From NCBI GenBank assembly GCA_003439945.1, contig QVRM01005629.1:274501-338500 (forward strand): a stretch of DNA of 64,000 nucleotides, given 5' to 3'. Shown here in pieces: positions 60,081 through 64,000 of the stretch. The translations under genes and the position numbers were made by a program. This DNA comes from Dermanyssus gallinae (Eukaryota > Arthropoda > Arachnida > Mesostigmata > Dermanyssidae). The first letter of the stretch is position 1; each line of letters opens with the position of its first letter. Below the pieces are notes generated by a model that had not been told where the DNA came from, searched no databases, and worked only from the letters and a program-made list of their open reading frames with translations.

Positions 60081-61824
60081 ATGGACGGCGATGCGGATGC
60101 GGACGGCGAGAGCAGCGGTTCGCGCGGGTATCCACTCGAACTGGCGTCTGCTACGCCGACATCGTCCGCTGCGCTGGCGGCGTTGTCTGCCATGGCGGTG
60201 GAGGGTTGCCGCACGATGCGGTCACGTTTAGAATTGTTGTCCGATGCACCTACGCCCGACGTGCGCTGCACGTCGCCTGCGACGTCGGCGACCGTCTATG
60301 GTGCAAGCGATGCTGCTTTTCGACCGATAGAACAGACTCGCCCAGCTGACAACGACACAACGACGGCGGAGACAGTGGCTACTGAGACCGCACCAGGTGT
60401 CGCAGCTGCGCAAAAGCCTGCTGTCAAACGGGCCCGTGCTGCCTCAGACACGGAGGACTCTTCTAACAGTGCGGGGGTTTCTCGGAGCGCCGGCGATACG
60501 GCAAATGACGACGGCTTTGTGACAATTATGAACAAGAAGTCGGCTAGACGGGTGCTTAAAGCTGAAGCGGAACTCTCGCGTTTCCGTGAATCGGTTGACA
60601 GTGGCGCCGGTCCAATTTATACAGCGCCCGGAATTTTCGGCTGAACAACTGTTGAAAGTGTTCAAGGCGCTCCATGACCTTGTGCCGGCGGCAACGTTGG
60701 GAGGGGGTCCCAAAGGGATAACGGCCATGGTGCCCACTATCTCGGCCGCGTGAGTTGGTGTCACTCAAGGTATTAGGAGGCGTGACGGTCGTGGGTCTAT
60801 GTTCCTCAATGGATCAGTTTTGGGGCGTTATCAAAGACGTCAACCCGGCCTTCTCTGACGAGTGCCTTCTATCCGAGCTCGCCTCGTACGGCGCGGTAAA
60901 AACAAGGAGGGACACGAGGCCTGGGTGGAAAGATAAGCAGAACATCCGAGTGCCGTCTAGCAGGATACACGTTCTGTTCAAAAGGACACCACCTAGTAAG
61001 GTCTTTATTGTGTGGAGGGATCACGATGTAACGGTCGAAGCATCGTCGCCGATTGTTTGCTTCAATTGCCAACGTACTGGCCACACGGCAACTCGTTGCA
61101 CTCGCGCCCGTGCATGCAGGAGATGTGGTGCGCACGACCATCTTGCCGCATCATGTCGAAATCGCGCTCGCTGCGTTGACTGCAGGGGCCCTCACCCTAG
61201 AGGGGACTCGTCTTGCCCCGTATTCGCGTTAGCTCGCGAGAAAAGCAAGGCCCTGCTTGGGTCGCGTATGCTCCAACATGCGCAGTTGTCGGCGCCGGCA
61301 GCCACCCTAGTCACCGCCCCGGACCCCGTACTCCCTGGACCACGCGAATCGGCACCTGGAACCTACGCGGCGGCGGTACGCCGTTTGGTGATTCCAGTCT
61401 CTTCAGGCGTGGCCCCGGAAGCTTCGGCAGCGCCCGTCGAGGTCGTGCTCCCCCCTTCCGGCCGATCCCTGCCCCCCGGAAATCTTTGCTCCGTTCGAAG
61501 ACGCCGCCATCTACTGAAATGGAGCCCCCTAAACAAGTGGAACGAGTAATGGACGCTGCTCACCGCCCTCCCAAGCGCCGTCGCCAATTGGTTACGAGTA
61601 GATCCGTCCCGCGCGGTCGCGCCGTCCCCCGCGTTCGGTCGCGCTTGCCTAAGTCGACAGACGACTTTGACCTTGGTTGTTTGTCCAAGGCCGCATCACT
61701 GCTCACACGTACCGACCCGAAGCTAGCCGAAACGCTTCGAGGCATCGTTAACGCACTGCGTCCGCTGCTAGCTCTGGCACGGCTGCTGCAAGGTCTGGTG
61801 TCCCCCGCACCCACTTCCCAATGA
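60081..61824 (+). pseudogene. Class B ORF1, gag-like with three CCHC knuckles (frameshifted)
   Basis: ORF1 starts MDGDADADGESS at 60081 and runs to a stop at 61822-61824. It is broken by three inferred frame changes: near 60630 (open frame resumes as PEFSAEQLLKVFKALHDL), near 60750 (AAELVSLKVLGG), and around the C-run at 61471-61476 (resuming PRKSLLRSKTPPST). Between about 61059 and 61215 three zinc knuckles are visible: CFNCQRTGHTATRC, CRRCGAHDHLAASC and CVDCRGPH...C. The middle part has the KVxIVWRDHDVTVEA pattern seen before knuckles in R1/I/jockey ORF1 proteins. The basic C-terminus (PPKRRRQ) could bind RNA. It probably packages element RNA. The shifts could be decay or assembly errors. 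Confidence 0.7.
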
Positions 61825-64000
61825 CGGACCCTGGCTCAGCTTCCTATCCCCCTCCCCAGAGCGCTCCAGTAGCAGATAACCCCTCTATAAGGGTTACTTG
61901 TCCCAGATGCGGCCGGGACTTCACCCGCCGCGGTCTCCCCATTCATCAAGCTAGATGCCGTTCCACGTCTGCGACTGCCGCACCGTCTCCGACTGTATCC
62001 TCCGCGCCAACACTCCCGTCGCAGCCGAGACAGCCGCTGGTCGACAGGCTCAGCATTGCGATCCAACAATCAAGGGTGATGCGCGTGGTTCCCCGGGCGG
62101 TGAGGCCTTTGGTTGCCGAGCTCCTTTGCGACGTCCTCGACCTTGTGGTGGCCAACAACGACCTCCCCTCGTGGGAGTCGCTCCTGTCATTCGCTTATGT
62201 GGTACTTCAACTGCCACTTCGCACCTTGCCGTCAATCTCTTTGGCAGCGACTGTCCGATCGAACCTCCGTGCATTTCGCGATGGCTGGCGTTTTGAGTAC
62301 CGCGTAGGAGGTATTAGAAGAGCCAGAACGGACCCGTGCGACTCGCCTGAGGACTCGGCACGCCGCGTTTCGAGCAAGCTATCTGAGGGAGATGTTTCCG
62401 GGGCGGCCCGACTATTATGCTCTACCGACTCATTTGCCTCAGGGGACGGAGTCCTAGCTTCGCTTGCCACCAAGCACCCACCTGCTCCGCCGCACTTGGC
62501 TTTTCCTGCCCCTCCTGACTCGATGTCGCAGCATCAAACCTCAGTCGATGACGTATTGGGAGCTGTAGCCGGCTTTCCGGCCAGTTCGTCCGCTGGTCCT
62601 GACGGTCTCCGCCCGCGCCATCTAAAGGATCTCCTTTCCCCCGGGATCGGACCGGTGGCCGGGAGACTGGCCGCATCACTCGCCAGAGTGATGAACGTCC
62701 TGAGATGGGGCCGACTGCCGGCTGAGGTCAGGGCGATCGTGTTCGGCGCCAACCTATTCGCACTGCGCAAGAAAGACGCATCAATTCGCCCCATTGCCTG
62801 CTCTCTTACGTTACGGAGGATCGCAGCAAAGATAGCCTGCCACGAGGCCAAAGAACTTATTATGGAACAACTTGGCCCGCACCAGCTGGGATTTGGCATG
62901 GCGGGCGGAACGGAGACTGCCGTACATGCAGCAAGAGCCTTTATGCAATCAAGTCCCCCCGGTACGGCACTCCTGGAGCTGGATTTTCGCAATGCATTCA
63001 ACACCATCCGTAGGGATCACCTCCTTCGTGCGGTTCGGGATACAGTCCCGGAACTCTTCACCTTAGTAGAACACGCGTACGAAGAGCCATCCGTCCTGTT
63101 GTTTGGTGCCGAGACGTTATTTTCGGCATCGGGCATATAGCAGGGGGACCCCTTGGGACCGGCCCTATTTAGCCTGGGGATACGTGAGCTGGTTAACTCC
63201 GTTCAAGTGCCATTCAACGCTTGGTACCTAGACGATGGCACACTTGGTGGACCGATGGTGGACTTGCTCGATGAGGTGCACAGAGTCCTTGCTTTCGAGG
63301 CAGTCAGTGGTCTGGTGCTGAACACGGCCAAATGCGAGGTGTTCGCTCCGGGGACAGACCCAGACGATCCCTCATTAAGGGCCTTGCTCGAGCTGCTACC
63401 GGGGTGTAGAGTCGTGGCTGACCACGAAATAAACCTTCTTGGCGCACCGGTTCTGCCTTCTGCGCTGCCGGGACAACTCGACTCCTTGATGGACAGATTG
63501 TGGGCGATGCAGGAACGTCTACCGCTTGTTGGAGCCCACCAGGGACTCTACCTGCTTCGCTCGTCGTTCTCCGCGTGCCTCATCGTACATATTTTACGGT
63601 CCATAGACTGCTCAGGCGATTTGAACCATCTTCTCCAACCATTCGACGACCAGGTGGTGGAGGCCCTACAGACAGTGCTGAGTCTAAACTTACGACCACG
63701 AGAGGTGCGCCAGGCGGCCCTCCCCACGTCCATGGGCGGCCTTGGTCTCCCCTCAGCTCGATCCTTGGCGGGCCCGGCCGTGGCTGCCTCGATGCATGCT
63801 ACGTCGGATAATGTCCAGCGCCTGCTCCCGCCGGCGGCTCAGGCAATGTTCGAGGCGGCTCGTGAGGATATAGCGACTGGACTTCAAGCTTCATCGCCTG
63901 GTCCCGATAGACTAGCCTGCCAGAGGGCCTGGGCCGAGAAGGCTCACGAAGCTTCGCTTAGTTCGCTGCTTGAAGAATGCAGGGATGACCAGGACAAGGC
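61821..64000 (+). pseudogene. Class B ORF2: zinc finger + reverse transcriptase (partial)
   Basis: The start ATG at 61821 overlaps the ORF1 stop (ATGA). Residues 27-46 form a CCHC finger, CPRCGRDF...GLPIHQARC, as in R2/NeSL-type N-termini. RT motifs follow: SSAGPDGLRPRHLKDLL (about 254), RKKDASIRPIACSLTLRRIAAK (about 315), LELDFRNAFNTIRRD (about 383), QGDPLGPALF (441) and the catalytic WYLDDGTLGG (about 466). An in-frame TAG at 63138-63140 replaces the first Gln of the GIQQGDP motif; the frame stays open to the window end. Reverse transcription by target-primed copying is the family role. Nonfunctional as written. Confidence 0.85.

Larger units (their letters stand above)
59547..64000 (+). 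mobile_element. RLE-type non-LTR retrotransposon, class B copy 1 (runs off window)
   Basis: This is the most complete class B copy. It has a possible 5' UTR ending near 60080, a gag-like ORF1 (60081-61824 with frameshifts), and an ORF2 starting at 61821 that is still open at the window end apart from one stop. GC is much higher than in the surroundings. The 5' boundary is not defined: the left neighbour is a mariner ending at 59544, and 59547-59850 shows no recognisable feature. The RLE domain itself lies beyond 64000; it is inferred from the close homology of this RT with copy 2, which does carry it. Confidence 0.8.

Overview
This is a eukaryotic window, very probably from an arthropod and possibly a chelicerate with a large genome. 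That is inferred from the repeat content and the huge intron; nothing in the window fixes the species. There is no prokaryotic gene organisation. The sequence is a mosaic of AT-rich unique DNA, very many (TA)n microsatellites, and decayed transposable elements.

The only host gene I can establish is a kinesin motor on the minus strand, closest in motif pattern to the KIF19/kinesin-8 group. Six consecutive coding exons are visible: 52031-52111, 51101-51238, 45617-45829, 44903-45028, 44204-44395 and 4000-4260. Each is a whole number of codons, each is flanked by AG/GT sites, and all join in phase 0 to give 337 residues of near-complete motor domain (beta1, P-loop, switch I, switch II, alpha5, start of neck). 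The first coding exon (upstream of 52111) and the stalk/tail exons (below 4000) were not found. The intron between the fifth and sixth exons is 39,943 bp, so positions 4261-44203 are intronic. Everything there is repeat or unrecognised.

Mobile elements by class: (A) one 5'-truncated R2-clade element at 17940-19570. (B) A family of RLE-type non-LTR retrotransposons with at least five copies (59.9-64 kb, 55.9-58.1 kb, 15.6-17.65 kb, 41.6-42.3 kb, 7.03-7.39 kb). The rightmost copy shows a gag-like CCHC ORF1 whose stop overlaps the ORF2 start as ATGA. (C) An APE-type non-LTR family recognised by a Cys/His C-terminal signature, on the minus strand at 52.3-55.2 kb and 46.5-50.2 kb and as a tail fragment at 1.2-1.5 kb. 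(D) An R1/jockey-like element at 28.9-30.85 kb, with a 3'-UTR relative at 36.3-36.5 kb. There are also six mariner/Tc1 relics, two with both TIRs and TA duplications; three tRNA-derived SINE families, two of them nested in one class B copy; a 1.1-kb foldback element; and a 148-bp repeat (X) present three times, always with a (TA)n at the same end. All element ORFs seen carry stops, frameshifts or deletions.

Region by region: 1-4 kb unrecognised plus a class C tail. 4-4.3 kb kinesin exon. 4.3-44.2 kb the giant intron with SINEs, mariners, classes A, B and D, and the foldback. 44.2-52.1 kb the clustered kinesin exons with a class C copy in a 5.3-kb intron. 52.3-64 kb, upstream of the visible exons: class C, repeat X, two class B copies and a mariner.
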